A stretch of 8,737 nt of DNA. It comes from Chloroflexota bacterium. Its GTDB lineage: Bacteria > Chloroflexota > Dehalococcoidia > UBA2979. Below are positions 1-5,422 of this stretch, one piece after another. The position numbers and the translations under genes are program-made. The first letter of the stretch is position 1. Every line of letters begins with the position of its first letter. The stretch lies in the NCBI GenBank assembly GCA_947446155.1, contig CANFFZ010000086.1, forward strand, positions 1-8,737, in the 5' to 3' direction. Below the pieces are notes generated by a model. It was not told the origin of the DNA, did no database searches, and was given only the letters and a program-made list of their open reading frames with translations.

Positions 1-621
1 GTCGGGGGTGTCTTCCTTGTAGCCAAGGGCGATCTCGTGGCTGGCCAGGCTGGTCTGGCAGCGCGGGCAGTGAGGCGTCACGCGGAAGTCGCGGAAGACG
101 AGGTCGTTCTCCCAGAGGCGCTTGAAGATCCACCAGCACGTCTCGACGTACTCCTGCGAGTAGGTGACGTAGGCATCGGACGTGTCGACCCAGAACGCGA
201 TGCGCTCCGTCATGCGCTCCCACTCGCGCACGTACTTGAAGACGGACTCGCGGCAACGCTCGTTGAACGCCTCCACGCCGTACGCCTCGATCTCCTGCTT
301 GGAGGTGAGGCCAAGCGCCTTCTCGACCTCGAGTTCCACCGGGAGGCCGTGGGTGTCCCAGCCGGCCTTCCGGGGGACACGGTCGCCTTGCATCGTGCGG
401 TAGCGCGGGATCAGGTCCTTGAAGACGCGCGCGAGGACGTGGTGGATGCCGGGGTTGCCGTTCGCCGTCGGCGGCCCCTCGAAGAAGGAGAACACCCGGT
501 CGGCCGGCCGCTCCTCCACGGAGCGCTTGAAGATGTCGTGCTGCTTCCAGAACTCGAGGATCGCCTGCTCCTGGTCGGGGAAGGAGACACGCGAGGAGAC
601 GGGCTCGAAGGTTGCGGGCAT
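1..621 (-). CDS. ileS: Isoleucyl-tRNA synthetase, N-terminal part (cut by window edge)
   Basis: Class I aminoacyl-tRNA synthetase that charges tRNA-Ile with isoleucine in the cytoplasm. The first 207 codons are visible, in frame to base 1; the rest, including most of the CP1 editing domain, KMSKS loop and anticodon-binding domain, lies outside. Recognisable blocks are FWKQHDIF (residues 24-31), FFEGPPTANGNPGIHH (46-61) and KAGWDTHGLPVELEVEKALG (about 84-104), which fixes the family and the isoleucine (not Val/Leu) identity. The usual HxGH signature is replaced by GIHH at residues 58-61, the swapped form known from some IleRS2 enzymes. The ATG start at 621-619 is supported by a strong Shine-Dalgarno, GGAGGTG at 632-626. 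An isoleucine T-box lies immediately upstream and should couple expression to uncharged tRNA-Ile. Confidence 0.96.
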   Translation of the reverse strand, partial: MPATFEPVSSRVSFPDQEQAILEFWKQHDIFKRSVEERPADRVFSFFEGPPTANGNPGIHHVLARVFKDLIPRYRTMQGDRVPRKAGWDTHGLPVELEVEKALGLTSKQEIEAYGVEAFNERCRESVFKYVREWERMTERIAFWVDTSDAYVTYSQEYVETCWWIFKRLWENDLVFRDFRVTPHCPRCQTSLASHEIALGYKEDTPD

Positions 622-643
622 CAGACACCTCCACGGGCGCGGG

Positions 644-693
644 CAAACAAACAGCCCGCCCCCAACACCGAATCCGGTGCGGGACGGGCTGTT
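644..693 (-). terminator. T-box-controlled intrinsic terminator upstream of ileS
   Basis: Arms AACAGCCCGTCCC (693-681) and GGGGCGGGCTGTT (662-650) form 13 pairs with one G-U. The apical part is extended by CACCG-GATT-CGGTG, and the downstream run is the short T-rich TGTTTG (649-644). It sits between the T-box sequence and the ileS Shine-Dalgarno, and its left arm doubles as the 3' half of the antiterminator. This is a transcription-attenuating T-box, not the SD-sequestering kind common in Actinobacteria. Confidence 0.9.
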
Positions 694-1016
694 GCGATAT
701 CGGATCGCATGAGCCCGCGGTACCACCCGCGTTGCGCACCACCTCGACTGATCGAGGTGGCCACGCCACTCTCCGCACCACGGCGCGCCTCGGATGTGCC
801 GAGCGCTGCGATGGCGCTGCCCCTGGTAACGGTGGGCGCTCCGGCCGCATCTACAGGCCTCGTGAGAGGCGTTCGGGCGGCTGCTCGGGAGTGATCTTCG
901 CCTCGCGTGGCACGTACCCGGCTCCCACCGCCCCGGGCTCGCTATCCGGTCCGCCAACCTCGATGTGTGCCATCGAAGATCACGGCCGCGTGGCTACTCG
1001 TCTCCTTCGTCGCATG
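644..1016 (-). promoter_or_regulatory. T-box riboswitch (tRNA-Ile sensing) controlling ileS
   Basis: Leader RNA that binds tRNA and opens ileS transcription when tRNA-Ile is uncharged. Read on the minus strand, Stem I starts near 1012 with ACGAAGGAGACGAGTA, typical of T-box leaders; its AGTA is at 998-995. The best specifier codon is ATC (Ile) at 895-893, in the context GAAGATCAC on the 3' side of Stem I. The T-box itself, GCGGGTGGTACCGCGG, lies at 730-715. Its TGGT (725-722) complements the ACCA end of a tRNA with discriminator A, as tRNA-Ile has. The antiterminator can be drawn exactly: GCGGG (730-726) pairs with CCCGC (683-679), and GCGGGCT (718-712) pairs with AGCCCGT (690-684), leaving TGGTACC as the bulge. 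Those 3' strands overlap the left arm of the terminator, so the two folds exclude each other. Outer limits are approximate. Confidence 0.93.
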
Positions 1017-1038
1017 TCTGTACGAACTAGTGGATCGA

Positions 1039-1068
1039 AGTCTACGCGTGGGGTGCGAGGCGGATCAA
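1039..1068 (-). promoter_or_regulatory. Probable sigma-70 promoter of the T-box/ileS unit
   Basis: TTGATC (1068-1063), an 18-nt spacer, then TAGACT (1044-1039) on the minus strand. Transcription would start about 1032, some 20 nt before T-box Stem I, which is the spacing expected for a leader of this type. Motif matching only. Confidence 0.6.
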
Positions 1069-1086
1069 CGCTTCACACCCTCACTG

Positions 1087-1674
1087 CTACTCCTCGGGTT
1101 CCGGCGCGTCCGGGTCGACCTCGATCGCCACGGGGCGCGAGACGGTCGCGGTCACGTCGATCTCGGCGAGGGGTTCGGCCATGCGGCGTTCCATGTCGAC
1201 GGCTGCGCCCATCTCGGCGAGCGGCTCGGCGACGGCAGAGCGCGTACCGGGGCCGGCGCCCTCGAGCTCCGGGCCACGACGCATCGAGGCGGCGGCGATG
1301 CGCGCGACGGCGTCATCTGAAGCGGCGGCGTCACGGGCCTCCTGCTTCTCGCGGATGTCCGAGTAGCAGGCGGAGCAGTACACGGGGCGGTCGCCGCGAG
1401 GGACGAACGGCACCTCGGTGGACTGGGCGCACTGGTTGCAGGCGGCGCGGTGCATCTGGCGCGGCGTGCGGCCGCCGTACGAGACGTACACACCGAAGCG
1501 CGGCGTCTCCTCGCGGTCTTCGGGACTGAGAAGCTTGCGCTGGTTGCGACAGGAGGGGCAACGCACCGGGTCGTGCTGCAGGCCTTTGGTTGCGTAGAAC
1601 TCCTGCTCGCCGGCGGTAAAGATGAACGGGCCGCCACAGTCACGGCAGGCCAGTTCGCGGTCGGTGAACGCCAT
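1087..1674 (-). CDS. Two-zinc-ribbon protein of unknown function
   Basis: Predicted 195-residue soluble protein. The N-terminal half holds two treble-Cys modules: C10xxC13...C39xxC42, with AGEQEFYATKGL between (the 'probable zinc-ribbon' type), and C79xxC82...C100xxC103Y, with VPFVPRGDRPVYC before the last pair. All eight cysteines are present, so two Zn sites are expected. Residues 104-195 are Ala/Glu/Arg-rich, low in complexity and acidic at the end (DPDAPEPEE), with the hexapeptide AEPLAE repeated at 149-154 and 166-171; this tail is probably disordered. Similar proteins are, to my knowledge, frequent in Chloroflexota, with no established function; nucleic-acid or protein binding is only a guess. 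The ATG at 1674 is preferred over upstream in-frame starts because AGAGGA lies about 8 nt before it, and the added N-terminus would contain no domain. It stands alone, convergent to nothing and upstream of the ileS promoter. Confidence 0.88.
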   Translation of the reverse strand: MAFTDRELACRDCGGPFIFTAGEQEFYATKGLQHDPVRCPSCRNQRKLLSPEDREETPRFGVYVSYGGRTPRQMHRAACNQCAQSTEVPFVPRGDRPVYCSACYSDIREKQEARDAAASDDAVARIAAASMRRGPELEGAGPGTRSAVAEPLAEMGAAVDMERRMAEPLAEIDVTATVSRPVAIEVDPDAPEPEE

Positions 1675-1746
1675 CGCCTCGGTCCTCTCACCACAGCCAC
1701 CGAGGGGTCGGCAGGCTGCTGACATCGCGTCTGACAACGCAGTAGC

Positions 1747-1767
1747 GCGGACGCACCCAGCGTCCGC
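1747..1767. other. Perfect hairpin in the leader of the zinc-ribbon gene
   Basis: GCGGACGC (1747-1754), a 5-nt loop, and GCGTCCGC (1760-1767) form an uninterrupted 8-bp stem. It lies between the probable -10 (1806-1801) and the start codon (1674) of the zinc-ribbon gene. No T-run follows on either strand, so an intrinsic terminator is unlikely. It could stabilise the leader or be a protein site. Confidence 0.5.
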
Positions 1768-1800
1768 TTCGAAGTTCCCTTTTGGTTGTTGGGAGCACTC

Positions 1801-1809
1801 AGTGTAGCA
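1801..1809 (-). promoter_or_regulatory. Probable extended -10 promoter of the zinc-ribbon gene
   Basis: TGCTACACT on the minus strand (1809-1801) is an extended -10 element (TGN plus TACACT). No convincing -35 is found at 16-18 nt, which is tolerable for an extended -10. A start near 1794 would give a leader of about 120 nt before the ATG at 1674. Confidence 0.45.
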
Positions 1810-2086
1810 GAGGCGTTGCCGCGGGGTTCGGGAATGCGATTTCGAAGACCGAACCGGTGCGACCACAGATTCGCGAGACTTGGACGAAACCTTGACGTCG
1901 AAGGGAATTTACCTCGATTTTACGTGAAAGTGCGCACAAGCACTTGCGGATGGAACGGTTCCGAGGCACAGTAGGTTCATCAAGTGAAGACCAAGACAAA
2001 GTCTCGGAACGGCTGAGACAGACTCACATCACTGAAGCGGACTGCTCTGGGTGTAGGTCTCGGGTGATCCAAGAAAGAGGACTGAC
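1807..2086 (+). promoter_or_regulatory. Divergent intergenic region and structured leader of the 44-aa gene
   Basis: There is no credible coding frame in these 280 bases. On the plus strand a weak promoter, TTGACG (1892-1897), 18 nt, GATTTT (1916-1921), would start a leader of about 160 nt. The leader can form AAGTGC/GCACTT (1928-1933 with 1940-1945), the near-palindrome GGAACGGTTCC (about 1952-1962) and GTCTCGG/CTGAGAC (2001-2007 with 2013-2019, one G-U, loop AACGG). The base composition is visibly less GC-rich than the flanking genes. I recognise no known riboswitch consensus here. The promoter call is weak; the hairpins are plain in the sequence. Confidence 0.4.
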
Positions 2087-2221
2087 ATGTTGGAAATCAA
2101 AGGGCTGTACAACTCCATTCTCATCCGCGGCCGGCGCTCCGCCCCGACCTACGACCAAGTCAAGAAGGAAGCCCGCCTCCTGAACGAGGCCAGCAACGAG
2201 GCCAACCTCTACCGCTTCTAG
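2087..2221 (+). CDS. Unrecognised 44-residue small protein
   Basis: A 45-codon frame starting MLEIKGLYNSILIRG and ending NEANLYRF before TAG. AAGAGG-like purines (AGAAAGAGG, about 2071-2080) give a good Shine-Dalgarno 6-7 nt before the ATG. Almost all third positions are G or C (about five exceptions in 43 sense codons), the pattern of the neighbouring real genes, and a strong hairpin terminator follows 55 nt after the stop. The protein is basic and soluble, with no membrane segment, no signal peptide and no cysteine. A short beta-like start (LEIKGLYNSILIRG) is followed by a charged segment, probably helical (YDQVKKEARLLNEASNEANLY). I do not recognise the family. It appears to be its own transcription unit, with a long leader. 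A toxin-antitoxin partner or leader-peptide role is not supported: there is no partner gene and no codon run typical of attenuators. Confidence 0.72.
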   Translation: MLEIKGLYNSILIRGRRSAPTYDQVKKEARLLNEASNEANLYRF

Positions 2222-2226
2222 CGGTC

Positions 2227-2276
2227 AGCGAGGGCCGGACGGGACCCCTCCCCAACCGTCCCTCGCTTCGGCGACG
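2227..2276 (+). other. Bulged hairpin in the 3' region of the small-protein transcript
   Basis: AGCGAGG and GGACGG, separated by a small bulge, pair with CCGTCCCTCGCT (about 2257-2268). The structure lies directly after the 44-aa gene and before the terminator hairpin, so the transcript would end in two stacked stems. It may protect the 3' end or merely be a degenerate terminator. Confidence 0.4.
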
Positions 2277-2310
2277 AACGGCCCCCGTCCCCACGGGGGC
2301 CGTTCTGTGT
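2277..2310 (+). terminator. Intrinsic terminator of the 44-aa gene
   Basis: AACGGCCCCCGT (2277-2288), loop CCCC, and ACGGGGGCCGTT (2293-2304) form a perfect 12-bp stem, followed by the T-rich TTCTGTGT on the plus strand. No T-run follows on the minus strand, so it serves mainly the rightward small-protein transcript, though it could also block leftward transcription from the broken membrane gene. Confidence 0.82.
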
Positions 2311-2335
2311 CCCGGCCGATCAGTGGCCGTCTGGC

Positions 2336-2725
2336 TCAGACGGGTCGGCGGGCGAGCCTCGATCCAGCGCCCACGAGCAGCAGGGCCGCCACGACGGCGA
2401 AGACGAAGACATCGGTGTCCTTCCCGCCGAGGTCGTGGTCCTAGATGTGCGCGACCAGGTGAAATGCCGACCCGATGCCTGCCCCGGCAAGCGCTGCCAA
2501 CAACGCATCGCTGCGGCGCCAGAGCGCAACGGCGAGTGTGGCACCGATTCCCACCTGGAACGCGCCGATGTCGTGCACGAAGTGGGCGTTGTACGGGTCG
2601 AAATGGGCCATCTGTTCGAAGAACGAACTCGCGTCGAGGAACGCCCAGAGGCCGAACCCGAGGAAGAACGCAGCCCCGATCGCAGCTAACGCGGTGATGA
2701 GTATATTGCGGCTCAGGTGACACAT
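2336..2725 (-). pseudogene. Four-helix membrane protein gene interrupted by an in-frame TAG
   Basis: From the ATG at 2725 the frame encodes 94 residues (MCHLSRNILI... to ...SAFHLVAHI) and meets TAG at 2443-2441. The same frame then continues for 34 residues, DHDLGGKDTDVFVFAVVAAL onward, to a natural TGA at 2338-2336. The two parts read as one protein of about 129 residues with four membrane segments (about 7-30, 53-69, 73-92 and 105-122), a loop FFEQMAHFDPYNAHFVHDIG and a conserved-looking HxxDHDLGG. This matches an uncharacterised small membrane protein type seen in Actinobacteria and Chloroflexota. The stop removes the fourth helix. One substitution from CAG, GAG or AAG suffices. TAG ends at least five other genes here, so recoding is unlikely. 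The AAGG next to the ATG is close for an SD. Confidence 0.8.
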
Positions 2726-2746
2726 GCCTTCGAGGGAGACCGCGTG

Positions 2747-2752
2747 AGTGTA
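2747..2752 (-). promoter_or_regulatory. Probable -10 element of the broken membrane gene
   Basis: TACACT on the minus strand (2752-2747), identical to the -10 proposed for the zinc-ribbon gene. It would start transcription about 2740, some 15 nt before the ATG at 2725. No good -35 is seen. Confidence 0.35.
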
Positions 2753-2815
2753 GGCAAATGCGGTACATCCCGCGGAGAAGTTGTGGTGTCGGGCCGTCGT
2801 CCCGCGCCGTCCGGG

Positions 2816-2821
2816 TAGACT
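2816..2821 (+). promoter_or_regulatory. Probable -10 element of murJ
   Basis: TAGACT at 2816-2821 predicts a transcript starting about 2828, just ahead of the GGAAGG Shine-Dalgarno (2837-2842) and the GTG start at 2850. No -35 consensus stands out. It is divergent from the membrane-protein -10 at 2752, with about 65 bp between them. Confidence 0.45.
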
Positions 2822-2849
2822 CTTCTCACCCCACACGGAAGGCGCCTTC

Positions 2850-4505
2850 GTGGCTGATGCCCCACCGCCCTCCGGCACCCCACCCCATGCCCCGCACCCC
2901 TCGAGGCGCTCCACCGGCGAGGGCTTCCGACGGTTCATCGAGCGGGCCCCCGAGAGCAGCGCGGGGCGCTTCTTCCTCAGTGCCGCGTTCGTGGTCGCCG
3001 CGGGCTTCGTGCTGTCGCGCCTGCTGGGCCTCGTCCGCTCGGTCGTCATCGCACATGCCTTCGGCACTGATCCGGAACTCGCGGCGTTCTGGGTCGCGGT
3101 CCGGCTGCCTGACCTCGTCTTCCAGTTGCTCGCCGGCGCCACACTCTCTGCGGCGTTCATCCCGACCTTCAGCCGCGTCCTGCTGCGCAGCGGCGAGGAC
3201 GCCGCCTGGCGACTCGCATCGAGCGCGCTCAACATCATCGCGACGGCGACGCTGGTACTGGCAGCGCTGGCGTACGTCTTCGCGCCGACGATCGTGCCGC
3301 TGCTCGCGCCGGGGCTGGGTGACGCGACCGGGCAGCAGGAGGAACTGCGAGCGCTCGCGATCCACCTGACGCGGCTGATGCTGATCTCCCCGATCTTCTT
3401 CGGAGCCAGCGGGATGCTCACCGGCATCCTGAACGCGCGCCATCACTTCCTCGGACCCGCGCTCGCACCCATCCTCTACAACCTCGGCATCATCGTGGGC
3501 GCCGTCTTCGCCGACGGACGTGTCGAGGGCCTCGCATGGGGCGTCGTAGGCGGGGCGGCGGCGCACCTGCTGGTGCAGGTGCCGGCGCTGCGGTCGACGG
3601 GCATGCGCTGGTCACCATCCTTCGATGTGTTCTCCGAGGGCGTGCAGGAGGTGCTGCGGCTGATGGGGCCGCGCGTGCTTGGCCTCGGGGCATCGCAGTT
3701 GAACTTCATCGCGGCGATCTTCTTCGCCTCGTTCGTCTCGGACGAAGCGATCAGCGCGCTGAACTACGCATTCCTGATGATGATGATGCCGGTGGGCGTG
3801 ATCGGGATGGCGATCTCGACGGCGGTGTTCCCGACGCTGGCGCAGCACGGCGCCTCGCAGGACCTGAATGCGCTGCGGACGGCGGTGTCGAAGTCGCTCC
3901 GCCAGATCCTCTTCCTCGCGGTGCCCGCCTCAGCCGGCCTGATCATCCTCGCCACCCCATCCGTGCGAGTGCTGCTCGAACGCGGTGCCTTCGAAGTCGA
4001 GTCCACCGAACTTGTCGTGGCGGCACTGGCCCTGTATGCGGCGGGGATCGCCGCGCACAGCGGCATCGAGATCTTGAGCCGTGGCTTTTACGCCCTGGCG
4101 GACACGCGCACGCCGGTTGCGATCGCTGTCGCGACGATGGTGCTGAACCTCGCGCTCTCGGCAGCCCTCGTCGCCCCGTTTGGCCTGCGAGGGCTGGCGG
4201 GCGCTGCCTCGATCACCGCCTTCGTGGAGTTCGGCCTGCTGCTCTGGGTACTCTCCACGCGCCTGGGAGGCCTCGAGCGTCGCGCGCTGGCGAGGACAGT
4301 CGGCAGCACGCTGGCCGCGACCGCGACGCTGAGCGTGATCATGGTGCTGGCGCTGGTCGCGCTCTCCGCCGCCGGCGTCGATGGCGCGACGACCCTCGGA
4401 TCCCTCGTGCGCATCGTGGTGGCCGGTTCGCTGGGCCTCGTGGCCTTCGGCGCGGCGGGCTACCTCGCGAATCGCGACGACCTGCGGATGGTCGCGCGGC
4501 CGTAG
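2850..4505 (+). CDS. murJ: MurJ/MviN-family lipid II flippase homologue
   Basis: Polytopic inner-membrane protein of the MOP exporter superfamily (MVF family). MurJ moves the peptidoglycan precursor lipid II across the membrane. From GTG 2850 it is 551 residues with about 14 predicted helices, close to the family norm, after a Pro-rich 25-residue cytoplasmic tail. Family blocks are SRLLGLVRSVVIAHAFG (about 56-72), LPDLVFQLLAGATLSAAFIPTF (86-107), GASGMLTGILNARHHF (185-200) and MPVGVIGMAISTAVFPTL (about 313-330). GTG 2850 was chosen because GGAAGG precedes it by 7 nt and the likely -10 (TAGACT, 2816) excludes the in-frame TTG at 2781. Aligned by eye to E. coli MurJ, R18 and R24 are kept (R57, R63). 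D39, R52, R53 and R270 appear as A78, F91, Q92 and L309. Such changes are probably lineage-typical, but lipid II as the substrate is inferred only from the family. Confidence 0.93.
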   Translation: MADAPPPSGTPPHAPHPSRRSTGEGFRRFIERAPESSAGRFFLSAAFVVAAGFVLSRLLGLVRSVVIAHAFGTDPELAAFWVAVRLPDLVFQLLAGATLSAAFIPTFSRVLLRSGEDAAWRLASSALNIIATATLVLAALAYVFAPTIVPLLAPGLGDATGQQEELRALAIHLTRLMLISPIFFGASGMLTGILNARHHFLGPALAPILYNLGIIVGAVFADGRVEGLAWGVVGGAAAHLLVQVPALRSTGMRWSPSFDVFSEGVQEVLRLMGPRVLGLGASQLNFIAAIFFASFVSDEAISALNYAFLMMMMPVGVIGMAISTAVFPTLAQHGASQDLNALRTAVSKSLRQILFLAVPASAGLIILATPSVRVLLERGAFEVESTELVVAALALYAAGIAAHSGIEILSRGFYALADTRTPVAIAVATMVLNLALSAALVAPFGLRGLAGAASITAFVEFGLLLWVLSTRLGGLERRALARTVGSTLAATATLSVIMVLALVALSAAGVDGATTLGSLVRIVVAGSLGLVAFGAAGYLANRDDLRMVARP

Positions 4506-4544
4506 GGCCTCGCTGCTCCTCAGGATCGAGGGCGCAGCGAGGCC
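4506..4544. terminator. Hairpin between convergent murJ and SRPBCC genes
   Basis: GGCCTCGCTGC (4506-4516) pairs perfectly over 11 bp with GCAGCGAGGCC (4534-4544), and the loop has an inner CCTC/GAGG pairing. It starts at the base after the murJ stop and lies 10 nt beyond the SRPBCC stop, so it probably serves both directions. There is no T-run on either side, which makes it a weak intrinsic terminator or an RNA 3'-end stabiliser. Confidence 0.6.
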
Positions 4545-4554
4545 GCCACAATGT

Positions 4555-5058
4555 CTACCCGTTGATGAACGACGTACCCGTCTCCAGCAACGACTTGAGG
4601 TCGCTGAGGACCCAGGGCCAACCGCCGCCGGCACCCATCTGCTCCATGCCACCGGAAAGCAGCAGGGAGAGGTTCGGCGCGCCGCTGAGGTCGTGAATGA
4701 GGGTCAGCTTCGTGACGCCGGCCATTTCCTCGAGTTCGTAGGTGATGCGGGTGAAGCCCTCGGCCTTCGTCCCCTCGTCCATGACCATGCGCCAGGTGAG
4801 GACGAGTCGCCGCGGTGGGTCAGACTCGATCACTTCGCCGTCGATCGCCACGTCCGGCGATCCCATGTCCCGCATCGCCTGGCTCGTGTAGGCGATGTAT
4901 GGGCCGCCGGGGCGGAGGTCGTACACGCTGCGCCCGCCGTAGCCGTACTTCTCGGTCCATTCGGGCTTCGTGATCGCGTCCCAGACGGCCTGCGGGGTTG
5001 CCTTGATGTAGACGCGGTGAACCTGCGTCGTCACCGCAGTCTCAGTATTCGATGTCAT
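4555..5058 (-). CDS. AHSA1-type SRPBCC (START-like) domain protein
   Basis: A 167-residue single-domain cytoplasmic protein of the AHSA1/SRPBCC fold, with a hydrophobic cavity for an unknown ligand. Recognisable parts are VHRVYIKATPQAVWDAITKP (residues about 13-32), YDLRPGGPYIAY (46-57), DGEVIESDPPRRLVLTWR (73-90), a beta strand with TRITYELE (103-110) and the C-terminal helix starting GGWPWVLSDLKSLLETG. The start ATG 5058 overlaps the stop of the upstream arsR-type gene (ATGA), and AGAAGGA lies about 13 nt upstream, so translation is probably coupled. This ArsR-SRPBCC pairing is very common in bacteria; the biochemical role is usually unknown. It ends convergent with murJ. Confidence 0.92.
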   Translation of the reverse strand: MTSNTETAVTTQVHRVYIKATPQAVWDAITKPEWTEKYGYGGRSVYDLRPGGPYIAYTSQAMRDMGSPDVAIDGEVIESDPPRRLVLTWRMVMDEGTKAEGFTRITYELEEMAGVTKLTLIHDLSGAPNLSLLLSGGMEQMGAGGGWPWVLSDLKSLLETGTSFING

Positions 5059-5378
5059 GCCGTTACCTGTCCTTCTAGATCGCGCTTGAGGTCCGCCAGC
5101 GCGGCCACCTGGCGCTCGGTGTATTTGTCGATCCACCGGTCGTGGATGAGCCGGATCGGTACCGGGTTGAGGAAGTGCAACTTCTCCCGGCCGGACCGAC
5201 GGCTGGTGACGAGGCCCGCGTCTTCCAGAATCCGCAGGTGCTTCATCACTCCGAACCGCGTCATCTCCCGCCCCGACTCCAACTGGCTGAGCGTTTGGCC
5301 ATCGCGCTCAAACAGCCGGTCGAGGAGGTCGCGACGCGTCGGGTCGGCGAGCGCCTTGAACACGTGGTCTTCGTCCAT
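5055..5378 (-). CDS. ArsR-family winged-helix transcriptional regulator
   Basis: A 107-residue DNA-binding protein. FKALADPTRRDLLDRLF (residues 7-23) is the classic start of the fold. The recognition helix is about 39-57 (MTRFGVMKHLRILEDAGLV), followed by the wing RRSGREKLHFLNPVPI. The metal-binding ELCVCD motif of ArsR/SmtB sensors is absent, as in the subgroup paired with SRPBCC proteins, so a metal inducer is not expected. The ATG 5378 has no Shine-Dalgarno; the predicted transcription start lies at or within about 2 nt of it, pointing to a leaderless mRNA. The stop overlaps the SRPBCC start by 4 bp. Probable repressor of its own two-gene operon through the inverted repeat in the promoter. 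Confidence 0.93.
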   Translation of the reverse strand: MDEDHVFKALADPTRRDLLDRLFERDGQTLSQLESGREMTRFGVMKHLRILEDAGLVTSRRSGREKLHFLNPVPIRLIHDRWIDKYTERQVAALADLKRDLEGQVTA

Positions 5379-5386
5379 CGAGAGGG

Positions 5387-5416
5387 AGCATATGTGACCG
5401 TTTGGTCACGTGTCAA
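5387..5416 (-). promoter_or_regulatory. Promoter of the arsR-SRPBCC operon
   Basis: A perfect TTGACA -35 (5416-5411), 18-nt spacer and TATGCT -10 (5392-5387) on the minus strand. The predicted start is about 5380, so the ATG at 5378 is essentially at the 5' end. The -35 lies 7 nt after the rimO stop with no terminator between, so read-through from rimO could also reach the operon. Confidence 0.75.
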
Positions 5417-5420
5417 ACGG
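5394..5420. promoter_or_regulatory. Probable ArsR-family operator (nested inverted repeats)
   Basis: GTGACC-GTTT-GGTCAC (5394-5409) is a perfect inverted repeat that fills the 18-nt spacer between the -35 and -10. A second one, CCGTTTG-N9-CAAACGG (5398-5404 with 5414-5420), overlaps it and covers the -35. Binding of a dimeric winged-helix repressor here would block RNA polymerase, fitting autoregulation. Which of the two symmetries is the real operator cannot be told from sequence. Confidence 0.65.
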
Positions 5421-5422
5421 GA

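Noticed and set aside
612..1529. Open frame of 305 codons crossing the T-box and the zinc-ribbon gene
   Set aside because: It spans the ileS leader and the antisense of a clear zinc-ribbon gene; the product is Arg-rich and has no ribosome site.
1807..2086. Known riboswitch upstream of the 44-aa gene
   Set aside because: I compared it by eye with c-di-GMP, c-di-AMP, SAM and preQ1 type cores and found no match; left as an unassigned leader.
2087..2221. Toxin-antitoxin module or attenuator leader peptide
   Set aside because: No second small gene adjoins it, there is no run of regulatory codons, and a complete terminator follows instead of a controlled downstream gene.
2441..2443. Pyrrolysine or programmed TAG read-through in the membrane gene
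   Set aside because: TAG is the ordinary stop of murJ, rimO, the SRPBCC gene, the zinc-ribbon gene and the 44-aa gene; there is no sign of a PYLIS-like element or of a methyltransferase context.
2441..3427. Reading the membrane protein as a 328-residue protein starting at 3427
   Set aside because: The upstream part is antisense to murJ; membrane-protein logic begins at MCHLSRN (2725), which has its own -10.
3536..4696. Open frame of 386 codons overlapping murJ on the same strand
   Set aside because: Alternate frame of murJ with Arg/Gly-rich low-complexity translation; it runs past the murJ end only by lack of stops.
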